64,000 bases of DNA from Trichobilharzia regenti (Eukaryota > Platyhelminthes > Trematoda > Strigeidida > Schistosomatidae): positions 147,699,632-147,763,631 of the forward strand of contig OX235270.1 in the NCBI GenBank assembly GCA_944472135.2, given 5' to 3'. Each line of letters opens with the position of its first letter. Position 1 is the first letter of the stretch. The position numbers and the translations under genes are program-made. The notes under the pieces are model-generated. The model saw nothing but the letters and a program-made list of their open reading frames with translations. It was not told the DNA's origin and made no database searches. Positions 44,561 through 56,756 of this stretch are shown here, piece after piece.

Positions 44561-46990
44561 GCTGGTACACATGTGTAGGAAATCAGTTTGTGTAAATCTC
44601 AGGGAAACTGAAATAAATAACTCTAATGTTTTGTTTGACGAACTGATGTGAACATCTTCAGCGAAATAATCAAACGAAAGATCATATAAATATATATATG
44701 TATATATGCATCAGCTAACGCCACACTGTTACGTCTATCCAGTCTTTTGGTGTTCACCCACACATGCTAACCTTCCACAGTCAATCTGTCTTAGTAGGAA
44801 TCAAAACTTTTCCGTAAAACTGCGAATAAAATAGTAGGGGATAAAATGACCATTATTCTCATTGTTTTTTGATCAAGGAAGGAAAAGTGAAAAACCGAAG
44901 TCGTAATTATACCTCCAACTGGATGACATCAAAAAAGAGAATGAACTCTTCTAACAAAAGTTTATATGATCTAAACCTCCTCCGATTACAATGAGATGGT
45001 TTTTGTACAGATATGAATTGCCGCCTAAGAGTTCTTCACTTCCTCAACGAACTTAATGCAAACAATACCTCAACGTTTGGTGATAAAGCGTACAAGACGG
45101 AATATTTAGACTCTGAAAACATTAATTTCATGCTTCGCTAAAAAACCTCAATATTATGTAAAGTCATTGCGTAGCGTTTTGTCTACCGAAATGTGATCAA
45201 CAATTTTCTCCCTGACTGAGAAAAGACGTGACACGCAAAGTTCCTATGAGTTTTGACCTCAGTAGCTATAATCTTAAGTATAATAGAATAATATATGAGC
45301 AAAATACCTTATCCATTCCACAAACTATCCTACTAGTAAGAAAAATATTTTCTGTAATCAGTCTATCGTTGTAATGTGGCCGTAAGTAATTCCCCAAAAT
45401 TATTAGCCCATAGCTTTCAACTCTGCATGCTAACCTTCACTGTTAAGTTAAATGGGTAGGCTGAAGATATGACTTCAAGTAACCATGATATCTGGCACCT
45501 GCTATGTTCGGTTGTTCGTACATACACTGCAGTTAGTAAAAAGCGGATGTCAAACTATACACTTCTGATCCCGAAATAAACTTCGTATTTCAAATGATCA
45601 ATCCGTAGATTTGATATGATATCCGAGCAGTTTTCTGGTCTAAGTAGAAGGAGTACATTGGGATTTGGAAGATATACAATTGCATATAGCCTATCTTGAG
45701 TATCTGTCAATATTCGTTATTTCTGAAACTAGTAGGCCGACAAACAACAAACTTCATTCTATTTCGATGAGTTTATTCCAGTGTGTATTTTTTTTCATCT
45801 GATATCTTAATTTTCAAATAAATTCCATTCAGCTCACTCTATTTCCGCCAGACAACACAAAACATAGTTTCTATAGCGTGAGACTGAAAGCCATGAACAT
45901 AAGGTAACTGATCCGTGTTCGTTTTCAATAGCAGTTATGCATGCACAAATGTTCACTCTAGAAGTAATCAATCCCTGTGAGATGCTGAAAGCAGCAATAT
46001 CGAAAAAGAAACGATTTCTCCGATCTCCAACGTTACGATGAACACTTCTGCAATGACAAGTTAGCAGATAGTTGCGTTATACATATGCTTTCACGAATTC
46101 GTGAAGTCAAGCCATCCGAATATCTTTAACTATTGGAAGCACATGATCAGGATTTTTATTTTAACACTTTTTCTTGTATTACCTTGAGAAGCTTATCAAC
46201 AGTGTAAGTAGATATTATTCTTTTGGTACATATTTTACAATTGGTTTTAGCCCACATCTTACTACTACTTTCCATTCTGTACATTTATTTCATAGTTTCA
46301 TATGTATACTTATATTTCCTGATTTCAGTATGCAGTGTATAGTATTTATGCTAACTGATAGTCGTAGTCATGCAGTATGTGCCTTGATGATATTCTACGA
46401 TCTTGATGATTACTTCGATTTCTTGGTTAATATCTATGCAAAATCATCTTATTTTCATTATCTTACAAGGGCTATGTATTCAATGTAATTCTAGAAGTGA
46501 CCGAGTTACTCACATTCCTTGTGGCAATTAAAAGTACTCACAAGTCAACAACGTGTATTGTATTCGAAATACTGTGCATGAACTGTTATATGTTAAGTTT
46601 GTGGTTATATTCCATCTGTGGTTTGAACCTTAATTATGGATGGGACACACTAAGTTAGATATATCAGTGTGTGTTTCCTTTCTGAAAACCAACCAGACCT
46701 GTGTTAAATTTTCTGCTGTACGAGGAATCAGCAAAACATGCCTTCTATAATAGTCAGCATTTAGTATCCTGAATTGTTGTTTTCAATTAATACTAACGTT
46801 TTTGTTTGACATGTCAATAAATTCAGATTTCAGTCCTAAAAACCTTGCATATTTTGTTTCATACTAGGAAACTGTTCCAAACGAATATTCCTGTCTTCGG
46901 TGTTCAGCTCCCCACTCCTTACTAAAACTCCAAAGCATATAGAAATACACTTATTCCTCGCTAAAATCAGGAAGACTTCTCAATTGCATG
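44561..46990. other. intergenic, nothing recognised
   Basis: A 104-codon frame (46174-46488) is hydrophobic and low in information, without any family motif. A short AT run lies at 44691-44706. No element was assigned over this 2.4-kb stretch. Confidence 0.4.
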
Positions 46991-49740
46991 CTGGGGTGAG
47001 TGTGAAATCCTTCGTGAGGACAGCCAGATGATAAATTTTGTTTTGATGAAAGCAAAAGTAAACATTAGAACTTGGAAAGTTCACACCATGTTTATGACTG
47101 AAAAGGTTGCTCAGATGTCAGAAGAAATGAGACGATATAGTACAAAAGTGCTAAGAATTTGTTAGATCAGGTAGAACGGAATTTTTTTCCTTCACGTTCC
47201 CCAGGTGAAAATAGGGCTTCAAGCTAGTGGCTTGAAGTTTCTGTAGCAGTATTTATTTTACAGGATGGGGTTTCTAGCCTCATGCCCAACCTTTCCTCTT
47301 TACCAGGGTTATTTCTGGCTTAGCGAGGTGAAGGAGTTCTTCGGTCGGGGATCGAACCCCGGACCATGTGCATGATCGGCGAGCGTCCTATCCGCTGTGC
47401 CACCGATGCACTAGAACGAAATCGGAATCCCCAAACTGTTAGCTGCACATTCAGTAATCTACTGTAGCCACCAAGACAACGGCGGTGGGCACACTGAAAG
47501 TGTGTCTGCTATGATGACATTAACGGAATTGATGGCTATCATTCAGAAAGATGGACGGAACAAATTTCGGATAGACTTTGTCTCAGTTTCGACACTGTTG
47601 TGACGCAGACTACTTGACAAAATATTGAGAGGAGGCGCAGGTATGGGATCAAACCACTAACTATTTGAAAGTTTTTAGACAAACTGGAAATAAACCATAG
47701 GTCAAAGTCATTTCTGAAACATGAAGCTACAAAGACTGCTTTCACATCAGTCATCAGGATGAAATCACAGAAATTTATAAAAAACATTATTGAGGAAACC
47801 TGCGTAGGACTCTAGACCTACATATATCTCTTATGCATGAAAAAAAATGGAAGGCATGAAACTGATCTCTGTGTACACATGAAAGCTCAGACAGGAGGAT
47901 GAAGCAAAAGATGAACGAAGCAGTGAAGGGATGGACAACAAAAGGAGAACCTGACTCTAATCTATAGCTCGCTAGATAAAGTAGTGGTAAGATGTCTAGA
48001 AAAGATGAAAGACAATTTTACGACACTAGCAGCTGAACCAGAATAGGACTCAGGTACAGGAGAGCGATATATCAAATAACCAGGTTGCCACACAGGAAGA
48101 ATAAGACACAAATAAAACCAGTGAGAGAGAATAAACGGAACCTGACTGGTATACTGGTGATTGGTTTAAACGACTCCTGAATCACTTCTACCTAAAAATC
48201 ATTCAGACACGCAGACGCAGAACTATTGGTAAATTGGTATCCTCCAATGAAAGTAAAAAAGCTGAATGTCATGAAGTAACTGAAAGTATGACAAGAAAGC
48301 AACAGGACCAAATGAAGCCCCACCAGATACTCTTTAAACCGGTCCAGAGTGGTCTTTGTTGAAGACGGTTTCGAAGAAAGGAAAGGTACTAGCGATTTGA
48401 AGAAGAGCTACTTTACCACACTGTCAAAGAAGGTCTACTTAGTCTTCCGAAAGAATTGGTCAGGAATCATGCCACTGTATATTTTACACTAAACATTAAT
48501 TTATACCAGGACGATAAAAATATGCACTGCATGCAAAACCCCACCTCGAAAAAGTTGGATTCAAAAAAAGCCAATCACTTGCTGACCGAATTTCAACGCT
48601 GTGCATCATAATCTAACAAAGCATCAAATCTCAGTCAAATTCCTACCTCAACTTAATCGAATTTCAAAAAGTCCTTAACAGTGAAGTAATTTGGACACTG
48701 CTTCAACACTACGGAGTACAGTTTCATAAACTTTTACCTGCCTCACTCAGTAGTTATATGATGATGCCACATGTCAACTGATTGACAACGAAGAATCCAC
48801 CAACTTCAGTGAAGGGAAAACAGGAGTAAGAAAAGCATTCCTACTATCACCAATGGTATTCCTGGTTACAGTGAAATGAACCCGGTGCTAGACTGTGGAT
48901 CTAAGTGGAAAGATACTGGAAGATATGAACTTTGTGGACGGTTTAAGTCTAATACCGCAGAAACTCAGATACCTACTGACGAAAACCAACAAGTTGGACA
49001 AAGAAGCGTAAAGAAGAAGAAGATTTCAAGTGAACATAGAGAATACGGCAGTGATGGAGACGTCCGGCCATCAGAAAAATACACCATGAGCAGGTGAAAT
49101 CTAAATGACACTACTTTTTTCACTTACCTGCGAATCATCATTTCAACTACAACTGGAGCGGACAATGATGTGAAGTCTAGGTAAGATCGGTAAAGTAAGA
49201 CAAGTGTTTATCATCCTGGATCAATATGGAAATCAACGACTCTTAACATGAGGAACAAGATACGAATTTTCAAAATTAATATCCAGTTCGTGCTTGTATG
49301 TGGTCCATAGACTTGATGCATCATAGAAGGCATTTCCTACAGGCTATAGACGTATGTCAACGTCTGTCTTTTCTCTGGACACTAAGAGTTTTATCGCCAG
49401 AAAAAATAAGCAACGGGGAACAGCTGGTGAATCAGCCAACAACCCACTGGTAAACAAGTATGTTGAACAAAATGGAGACGAACTGAGCGTATGCCGTGAA
49501 AACCATTGAGTGAAATCACGCGTCAGGCCATCCCTCAAGTCTGAACCCTAATGGGAGACGATGAGTTTGGCGTCCGCCGGTTAGATTTGGGGAAATAGTG
49601 TGAGCAGGTGATGAAAACTTATGGGCAGTCGTAGAGCCAGCTATAAAAGACTGCAGACAACAGAGTGAAATGATGACGCACAGCTGAAGCCCTGTGTTGC
49701 ACAAGGAGATTAAGGAAGGATGATAATAACGATGTTCTTG
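46991..49740 (+). mobile_element. SR2-type RTE retrotransposon, nearly full-length, decayed
   Basis: From the 5' side: NIRTWKVHTMFMTEKVAQM and EEMRRYSTKVL match the endonuclease start (GTWNVRTMxxxGKxxQ...EMRRYxxxVLGI). Later come DWFKRLLNHF (WxEYFEELLN), VRKAFLLSPMVFLV (motif B), MNFVDGLSLIPQKLRYLLTK (motif C region with FADD changed to FVDG), the thumb, and a 3' end CTGAAGCCCTGTGTTG with a weak AAT-like tail. Stops are everywhere, so it is old. A SINE-A' copy (47183-47411) interrupts the endonuclease. Confidence 0.75.
47172..47422 (-). mobile_element. SINE, family A' (RTE tail) with target-site duplication
   Basis: Body 47183-47411; minus strand starts GTGCATCGGTGGCACAGCGG, has GGGGTTCGATCCCC, GTAAAGAGGAAAGGTTGGG, CTTCAAGCCACTAGCTTGAA and ends ACGTGAAGGAAAAAAA. 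Flanks are TAGAACGGAAT (47172-47182) and TAGAACGAAAT (47412-47422), 10 of 11 identical. It is inserted in the endonuclease region of the RTE element around it. Confidence 0.87.
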
Positions 49741-50449
49741 ATGATACCTTTAAATATATACAAGCCTTCTCAGTGGAGGCGGTTCTAGGTTATGTAGATT
49801 ATGTAGATCTGTGGGGTTACTACAACACAAGAGGCTATGATCACTCAGAGGTAATTAATGCTTGAGGAATTTAGAAGGATGAAACAAGTAATCAGGTGGA
49901 ATCTATATCTTCTTTATGATCTGCGAGGCTCTCTTTATCTACTGAATGATATTGTTGGAATGCCCCTCCGTGTATTTTCCCACTGCACTGGCTTTCAAAG
50001 ATAAACCTACAAACCGTGTAGCTTTTTCCTGCAATAATGCGAGCTGTTGGTCGGTAACCTGAATGATTATTTTGATAGAAGAGTAGGTTACATGTAGTTT
50101 CCGTGTCCGTGATGCAGATAGGCTAAGAGGGAATAATCAGATGTGAACAATGCCTTTTTTAATTTCAAGGCATTTTATCCTTTACTGACTGCTTCAGAAT
50201 GTTCAATAAGCCTGACGAAGTACCCTAGCTTGAATTGACTGACAGCAAACTTACAAAACACTTGTTGAACTGAAATTCCTGCCATCTAGTTACTTGCTCG
50301 TTAGTGGCCAATTTTTTCAGCGAATTCTTTAGTCGATATAAGGACCAATTATTAGGAAATTTTCCAGATTTTTTAATTGTTAGTTTCTTAACATACGCAT
50401 AAGTACATCCTAGCACTTCTTCATGACCAGCTGAAATCAGTTACCCATT
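49741..50449. other. intergenic, nothing recognised
   Basis: No assignment. Confidence 0.35.
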
Positions 50450-51200
50450 GTAAATTGTTCACTGGTATAAATAATCGACTAAAATTATTTCAAAATGTTT
50501 TCCCATAGAATTCACTTTCATGCGCTTAGTTCTATTTATTGATCACTTTGACTTGTTGACTTGTCTACCTTTTTCAGCTTAGCTTGGTTTTCTTTACTCT
50601 CTGAATTCAGACCACTTATTTCGACTCCCTGGACTCCTAGATTACTTACGAATCCTGTGGAGGTTTTCAACTCAATCTTGCAGGTTCTTTGCACTGGATA
50701 GAAATCTAAACTCTTCTATTTATTTTCAGTAAACTGTCTCTCTACTTTCTTGAAATTCAGGTAATGTCTACTTGTGAACACTTTTAAAACGAACATCGTC
50801 TTTGGTATATGACTTTTTTTTGTACACGCTGCCTTCAATCATCGAATTACTTGAGGCGTGGAAAGCTGTAAAAAGTTCCTGTTCTCATTCGTCTCACCTA
50901 AACCAACTCGACCTATAACGACTTCTCTTCCTGTGTCGTCTTATCCCAGTTTAGCATTCATGTCACCCATTTTAAATCTCAGTACCGTCACATCTCTGTG
51001 GTCTTATGAATCGCTTGTTCAGATTTCCTCCTTCTCTCCCACTGGCTTTGTGTTATTTCGTGGAGTTGATCGTATATATATAATTGTAGCCTTCCTCTCC
51101 TTCAAAAAGAATATTGCACAAGATTGGTTCCCACTACATGAAAATGACGGAGAGTGTGTCGAATGAGGCTGGCAACAATAAGCAACTACTGAGTCGGACT
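50450..51200 (-). mobile_element. RTE-type retrotransposon, endonuclease fragment
   Basis: The minus strand encodes KMGDMNAKLG, then DDTGREVVIGRVGLGETNEN, matching the catalytic MGDFNAKVGxDN...G.HGxGExNENG region of RTE endonucleases, and further on a decayed RFxxL...LQDxVEN-like linker. The asparagine and aspartate of GDxN are kept. The long plus-strand frame over it is a shadow. Reverse transcriptase absent. Confidence 0.65.
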
Positions 51201-52440
51201 CGACAATTGTGTCTCATTAAATACGTTGTCCTAAAAATAAGTTGAGGTCGTAGTACACTTCTGTGAATAATCCAAAACGGTTGGTGACACAGGTCATTAT
51301 TCAATAATGACTAAGAATATTAAACAGGATACCGTTCTGTATACTTTATTATGAGTACTTAGCCAGCCCTGTTCCTATTTTGTCTGCATTTTTCGAGTTA
51401 ATGCAGTTGGTTGTTTCAGGGTCATTGGAGAAGTTATTCCCCATATAGATCACTTTAAGACATCAATGGCGTGCCAGAGAACCACCACAATCAAGTTCTT
51501 CAGGTAACTGCAAGCTAATAAGTCAGATGCCTGTTCTAACGGACTTACTTTTTAAATTTGATGTGGGAAAATTATTTCAGTATTATTTGGATACGGAACT
51601 GATTGGAAATAAAAGAATTTGTTCTTGTAGGGGAATTATAAACAAAAAAAAGTTGAAGCAGGGCTACTAATGGTCATTCTTTCCTTTGTAATATGTACTG
51701 AAAGTGATCCATTGAGAAAGATAACGACGATAGTATGTTTATTCCTCTCTATGCAGCTACATATCAGTTGTGCATGAATGGTTAAATTAATGTTCAAATT
51801 ACATAAACTCAGTTTATGTTGTAGTTAAATTTCTTCTGCTCTCCTAGACACTAGCGTCCACTGGAACAGTTTGCCAATTGATTTATGAATTAAGAAATGT
51901 GTATTAATAAGTGCAGTATTGGTGTCTCTGCACTAACAAAATCCCAGGTCTGTGGTGAATAGATTACAGATACCAGGAAAAAATAAAAGCTACAGGTTAA
52001 TTCCTCTGCATAACTTCGCTGTGTTAGGCTTTATATCCGCTTCCTGAATTTAAAGTCTGACGATGTGACAACTCACACTCATTTACTATTTACTTTCTTT
52101 CGTTTTCTCAGCTTTGTCATCACAAGCTTCCATTAACAGTGATGTCATCAGATGTAGGCGGAAAGATGAAGTAGAAAATTAATCCTAACTAAAAAGACTC
52201 CCAGCTAATGTTCCTGTGCTTTTAAGCATATTGCTTGTTTTCTAGGCCTAAAAATTAGGACAGACCCTTTGCGTTCTGGTGGGTGACAATAGAAGGGATG
52301 TTTTTTTAAATTATTATTGACACGGAATTCAAACAAACAATTCGAGCAAACAATAATGTCACTCACATTCTTATGGTAACGATCGTTGGACTGGTTAAAA
52401 GAACTATTATGAAATTTTTAAGGGCTAATTTGCAGGGATT
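51201..52440. other. intergenic, nothing recognised
   Basis: No coding motif or repeat assignment. Confidence 0.4.
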
Positions 52441-52545
52441 TGACTGATTTTATGATTGATCACAAACTGACTTCAGTCAGTGAACCACTGTCCAATACTC
52501 CCTGGCTTTCAGTGACTGTCCTTAACTTCTGTCAGTTCGTGATCC
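52441..52545. mobile_element. tail fragments of hammerhead SINE family B, inverted
   Basis: GACTTCAGTCAGTGAACCAC (minus sense) and TTAACTTCTGTCAGTTCGTG (plus sense) both resemble the family B tail (GGTTCTCTAACTGATGTCAG). They face each other over a short span. No ribozyme core. Confidence 0.35.
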
Positions 52546-52633
52546 TGCGGTGGCCCGCTTAAAATGTGGGTTAACAGGATCTTCCATCTCTCTACTGCAT
52601 ACATTGTCTCTCGTTCGGTTTGTTATAATCGAC

Positions 52634-52906
52634 TAAGATATTACCTCTGTGCGTCGGTGGTATAGCGGTTAGGACGTTTGCCGACCATGCATATGGTCCG
52701 GGTTTCGACCCCCGGCCGGCGCACTCCTTTACCTCACTGAGCCAGAAATAATCCTGGTAAAGAGGAAAGGTTGGGCATGAGGCTAGCAACCTTGTCCTGT
52801 AAAAATTAAACACTGCTACAGAAACTTCAAGCCACTAGCTTGGAGCCCTATGTTCCACTGGGAACGGGAAGGAAAAATTATTTATTATTATTAAGATATT
52901 ACCTCT
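52634..52906 (+). mobile_element. SINE, family A' (RTE tail) with perfect target-site duplication
   Basis: Body 52649-52891 starts GTGCGTCGGTGGTATAGCGG, has TTTGCCGACCATGCATATGG, CCGGGTTTCGACCCCCGG, TTACCTCACTGAGCCAGAAA, AAAGAGGAAAGGTTGGGCAT, ACTTCAAGCCACTAGCTTGG and a CCCTATGTTCCACTGGGAAC end, then a TATTATT tail. The duplication TAAGATATTACCTCT is perfect over 15 bp (52634-52648; 52892-52906). This is the youngest-looking and best reference copy of the family in the window. Confidence 0.92.
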
Positions 52907-53339
52907 AATGTTTCCGATTCGCAAGTTCCTACTAGACTTGAGAAAATGCATTACTGTTGGTGGCAACGTGTTCCAGTAATTGAGATAACTGTTCTTCAGT
53001 TTATGTTTTGGGTTTCAAAATTCACTTCTGAACATCCTACAACTGGCTTTCAACTAGATGTCGTGGATTTATTGAAGGAGACAAAGCAGATATATCATAA
53101 TGGAATGGTTTGTGCTTCAGCATAAAGAACACTGTGTCACAGGATGTACTACTGTCATTTAATATTTAACTTGGAGATATTCAGGGAAGGGAAAATATAA
53201 TACAATAAACTCCTCTGAAAATTCTATACATTTTATAAATACTGTACAGAATAAAGATGCTATTATTTCCTTCCAATGGGGTTGCACGAAGGAGAGATGG
53301 GATTCTATGGCTGATCACCCATACATTTTGACGTTACAC

Positions 53340-54040
53340 ATCTCCATCTATTGCTGGTGTCCATATTTGAAGCATTAATCACTGTCGATGGGAAAAATTT
53401 GAAAGATGTAACTTATTTCACTGATCTAGGAAGCATCACTTCATTTAAAGGTGGAACTGATGAGGATGTCACAACCAGAATTGGAAAGGCAAGACAAACC
53501 TTCAACACTCCGAAATCAATCTGGATGTTTTCACTTAGCATAAGGAGTAAAATTGAGATTTTCAACACCAATGTTAAATCAGTTAGTTTTTTCATTTGGA
53601 TAAGAAACTTGCACTGCACGTCATGAAAGGCTTTTCCAACAGGCTACTGCAGACAATTACCAACAGCTGACTTCTCCAGCTTGATAATACCGATTAAATG
53701 GCCAGACAGAAAGGGATAGCTTTGGGAACGAACCAGTCATGAATATATCGCCCAACAAATATACAGACGAAAATGAATGTGAATTGGGCACACACTGAGG
53801 AGATCGTTGAATGTCATCGTGCTCCTGGCACAGCATCCAGTGGAGCCCAAATGGGAAACAGCGAGTTAGGCGTGGGTCCAAGGGTGAAGTAAAAAGGATC
53901 ATGTGAGAAGGAGGTTGTAGTTTGTGGTCTCTCGTTGATCTCGCTAAAGAAGACTGCAGAAAATACAGTAAAGCGGAGATGTGTTGTTGAAGACCTATGT
54001 TTCACCAGGAACCCAAGAGAATAACAGTAATAATAAAAGT
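53340..54040 (+). mobile_element. SR2-type RTE 3' end, moderately decayed
   Basis: LITVDGKNLKDVTYFTDLGS, DEDVTTRIGKARQTFNTPKS and RSKIEIFNTNVKSVSFF follow the post-palm region of RTE elements, followed by a WIGHTLRRS-equivalent and a 3' end GAAGACCTATGTTTCACC with AATAATAAA. A hammerhead SINE abuts its 3' end. Confidence 0.72.
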
Positions 54041-54250
54041 TAGAGAACCATTGAAAACCAGGGAGTACTGCCAGACAGCTACTGTTTCATCCAACTAATT
54101 TGGGAATCATCGGAACTACGCACCCACTGGAATTCGAACCCAGGACCTTCCGGTTACAAGGCAAACCAGCTCGTATACCATTCAGCCACTGGGACCCGAT
54201 TCAATGGCCAACCCATGAATTCTAACTTCCACCAATTCGTGATTTAGCGC
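54041..54250 (-). mobile_element. hammerhead SINE family B, complete
   Basis: Minus strand: AGTTAGAATTCATGGGTTGG start, CCCAGTGGCTGAATGGTATA (A box), AAGGTCCTGGGTTCGAATTC (B box), ribozyme region, CTGGTTTTCAATGGTTCTCT tail. Both RNA polymerase III boxes look intact. It abuts the 3' end of an RTE copy. Confidence 0.8.
54064..54119 (-). ncRNA. hammerhead ribozyme motif, core lesion
   Basis: Stem I GTAGTTCC pairs imperfectly with GGCAGTAC; core CCGATGA (U4 changed to C); stem II TTCCCAAATTAGTTGGA; TGAAAC; a short stem III around AGTAGCT; triplet GTC. The U4 change predicts loss of activity. Confidence 0.6.
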
Positions 54251-54382
54251 GACTCCAACCATTGTCGTTGGTGAGACATCCATCCACACACGTGACATCT
54301 AATTGGACCTCACTGGTCACGACTTCCCACTAGAACTCAGGAAACTCCAACCTGTAGTAAGTTACTAGCGAGCATCAGATTA

Positions 54383-54573
54383 ATTTTCTATAGTTTGGTT
54401 TGTAAGGGTTTGTTATGTTTTTACGAGTTGATCACGGATTGATATCAGTTAGAGAACCATTGAAAACCAGGTAGTACTGCCAGACAGCTGGTGTTTCATC
54501 CAACTAGTTTGGGAATCATCGGCAGTACGCACCCTTTGGGATTCGAACCCTTACAAGCCAAACTATAGAAAAT
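54383..54573 (-). mobile_element. hammerhead SINE family B copy bounded by 26-bp inverted repeats
   Basis: Minus strand: GGGTTCGAATCCC (B box), ribozyme region, GGTTTTCAATGGTTCTC tail. Part of the head is deleted. The ends 54383-54408 and 54548-54573 are inverted copies with 25 of 26 bases identical. Confidence 0.7.
54473..54528 (-). ncRNA. hammerhead ribozyme motif, best stem I
   Basis: Stem I is eight perfect pairs (GTACTGCC with GGCAGTAC); core CCGATGA (U4 changed to C); stem II TTCCCAAACTAGTTGGA; TGAAAC; short stem III; triplet GTC. Apart from position 4 the fold is complete. Confidence 0.65.
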
Positions 54574-55024
54574 AATAAAAGTGACAATTATTATCCTTTC
54601 ATCTCAAGTTGACGCTTTTTTTGTTTAGAGGGATAACTGTTCTCATTGAGCGCTGTACTAATTGAAAATATCAACTGATTACATGATGGTGTCCAGTGCT
54701 ACTTATTGTAACTTGAAATACACTAAGGAAGTAGTTACTGATTGCTGACCGATTCATTTTTAAATGGAGAGAAAGTATAAAGGAAAGAATACAGGTAATG
54801 AAGAACCAATAGTAACTAAAACTTTGCGAGGTAATATGTCCCGATTGTTAGATAAATATATGTTAGAAAAATGAATTTTTACATAGGCATACTACAGAAA
54901 GAAAGGAAATTATTACCAGGAATTAATGCATGCACAATGACCACTGTTTTTAACTTGTCCTTAATGCGTTGATTCATGTCTGTCTATCTATCTATAGTCA
55001 TTGAACTAATTCACATTGGTATTC
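54574..55024. other. intergenic, nothing recognised
   Basis: No assignment. Confidence 0.4.
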
Positions 55025-55300
55025 GAGTGTTGGTTTGCAGGGATTTGATTTGATTGCTTACAGGGTTCGGTCATGAGTTCACATCGGTTAAAGAACTATT
55101 GGAAACTCATCACTGGAGCACTGGACAGCCAGCTGTTTTGTCAGCCTAGTTCAGGACTCTTCAGCACTACTCACCCAATCCATAGGGGTTTGAACCTCTG
55201 TGGTGGGGGTGTATTGCTGAAGAGGGTCCAGTACTATCAAGTTTTCCAGTAGTCCTCTATTCGATGTTATCCTGTGATGAAATCCTGTAATTAACATTGG
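55025..55300. mobile_element. hammerhead SINE family B, inverted pair
   Basis: The left copy (about 55060-55205, minus) has GGTTCAAACCCC, TGCTGAAGAGTCC (core CTGAAGA instead of CTGATGA), AAACAGC and CTGTCCAGTGCTCC. The right copy (about 55205-55300, plus) has TTGCTGAAGAGGGTCCAGTA and CAAGTTTTCCAGTAG, with most of the ribozyme deleted. They lie in opposite orientation around a B-box-like centre. Confidence 0.55.
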
Positions 55301-55476
55301 TTAGGGGACATACTGTATTGTGTACACCGGTTAATTTAAAGAATTGCTATGTTACGCATTTTGGAGTAAAATGGAACCCTAAGATATTTCACTCAAGACT
55401 TGTATCTAAGCATAGCTTCATGTAAAATGGATTTACACGAGATGTTCAACTAATTATACAAGTATTTTTTCATTTT

Positions 55477-55657
55477 GATTTTTATTTTTGATTTACGGCT
55501 TGATTCCATACTGTATTTTTGGTACAAGTATGGAATTTTCAGCATGGATATCGGTATCCCAAATGTTGCAGCCCAACCATCCATATCAGGTGTGCGTCGG
55601 CGTGGGCTCGAACCCCAGGCCATGTTCATGGTCGGCGAGAGTCCTAACCACTGTAAT
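55477..55657 (-). mobile_element. SINE, family A (CR1-type LINE tail), head-truncated
   Basis: Minus strand: CAGTGGTTAGGACTCTCGCC, GGGGTTCGAGCCCACGCC, GCTGAAAATTCCATACTTGT, CCAAAAATACAG. About 13 bases of the head are missing. No target duplication. Confidence 0.82.
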
Positions 55658-56720
55658 GAGCGGTAAAGAATTTGACTTTTCACTGTCTTTTGTTTCTACT
55701 TGATGCAGATCATCTGGAAAAGAAACAGAGGTGCTGGGTGAATTACCAGATTTTTTATATGAATTATATATATATATATACAGTGAAATATTTGTATATA
55801 TATATATATTATATTGGGAGAAAAGAAAACTGAGGAATCAAACTAAATTAAATCCGTGGTAGATACAGAGGTCCTACTAGTTTCTTTTGAACATATAGCT
55901 CCAGTTCCTTGATGCATATGGCTCATATAATGACAAACGCATTAACTGGCGATTTATACATTGATTTTTGGGAGAAATGAACACACCATTTCCTGCCTCT
56001 TGAGAGATGACACCAGTATGCTGTATCATCATGCGGAGCAACCATTCGAAGGAGAAGTTCTCTCTCGAAAAACTGCGGTTGTGTTAAAAAAAAAACTAGT
56101 AAAACCTCTACATTTATTATGTATCTAGTTCGGTTTTGACTCTTCGGTTTACCTCTTTTGTTATTCTATTCCCTCCATAATTTTCATTTCAGCTATAAAG
56201 AGTATTATTTCAGTTTGTTTCTACACACATTTCGTTCCTTATTTTACACATAACACAACTACTTCCTAATTTTGTAGTAGTAGCAGCGTGACGGTAGAAG
56301 ATGAGAGACTTGGTAAATGAATGTTTATAAGGAATTCGGTATCGCTATAGAGCAGAATTATGTAAACCTTAACTTCAAATCAAATTTGCACAGATTTTCC
56401 GTGCTGTAATAATTCTGTCCCTCATGTTGTGTTTCCATGTGTTCCTTTCACGTCTACCATGTTTCTCCGCTTTCATTGACGTCAAATCTATTTCTCTACC
56501 GTTTGGTGTTTTTGTGTCGACGAATGTCTCTTTATATACCACCGACAAATCTTAGTGGTAGCACACGCCACACTAACATGCCGGAAAAATAGTCCGGATC
56601 ACAGTCATACTAAAAGTAGTCACCATCATTATTTAACTTGGTCATACTATGTTAGAGGTCAGGGGGTAAAGTTCTGCTATCAACCAGTAATGGTTGTGAC
56701 AACAGTAAGTTGTTCCTCTC

Positions 56721-56756
<36 letters not shown>

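Noticed and set aside
46174..46488. 104-codon open frame, + strand
   Set aside because: Hydrophobic, low-information translation of AT-rich DNA; no family resemblance.
50858..51166. 102-codon open frame, + strand
   Set aside because: Shadow of an RTE endonuclease encoded on the opposite strand.
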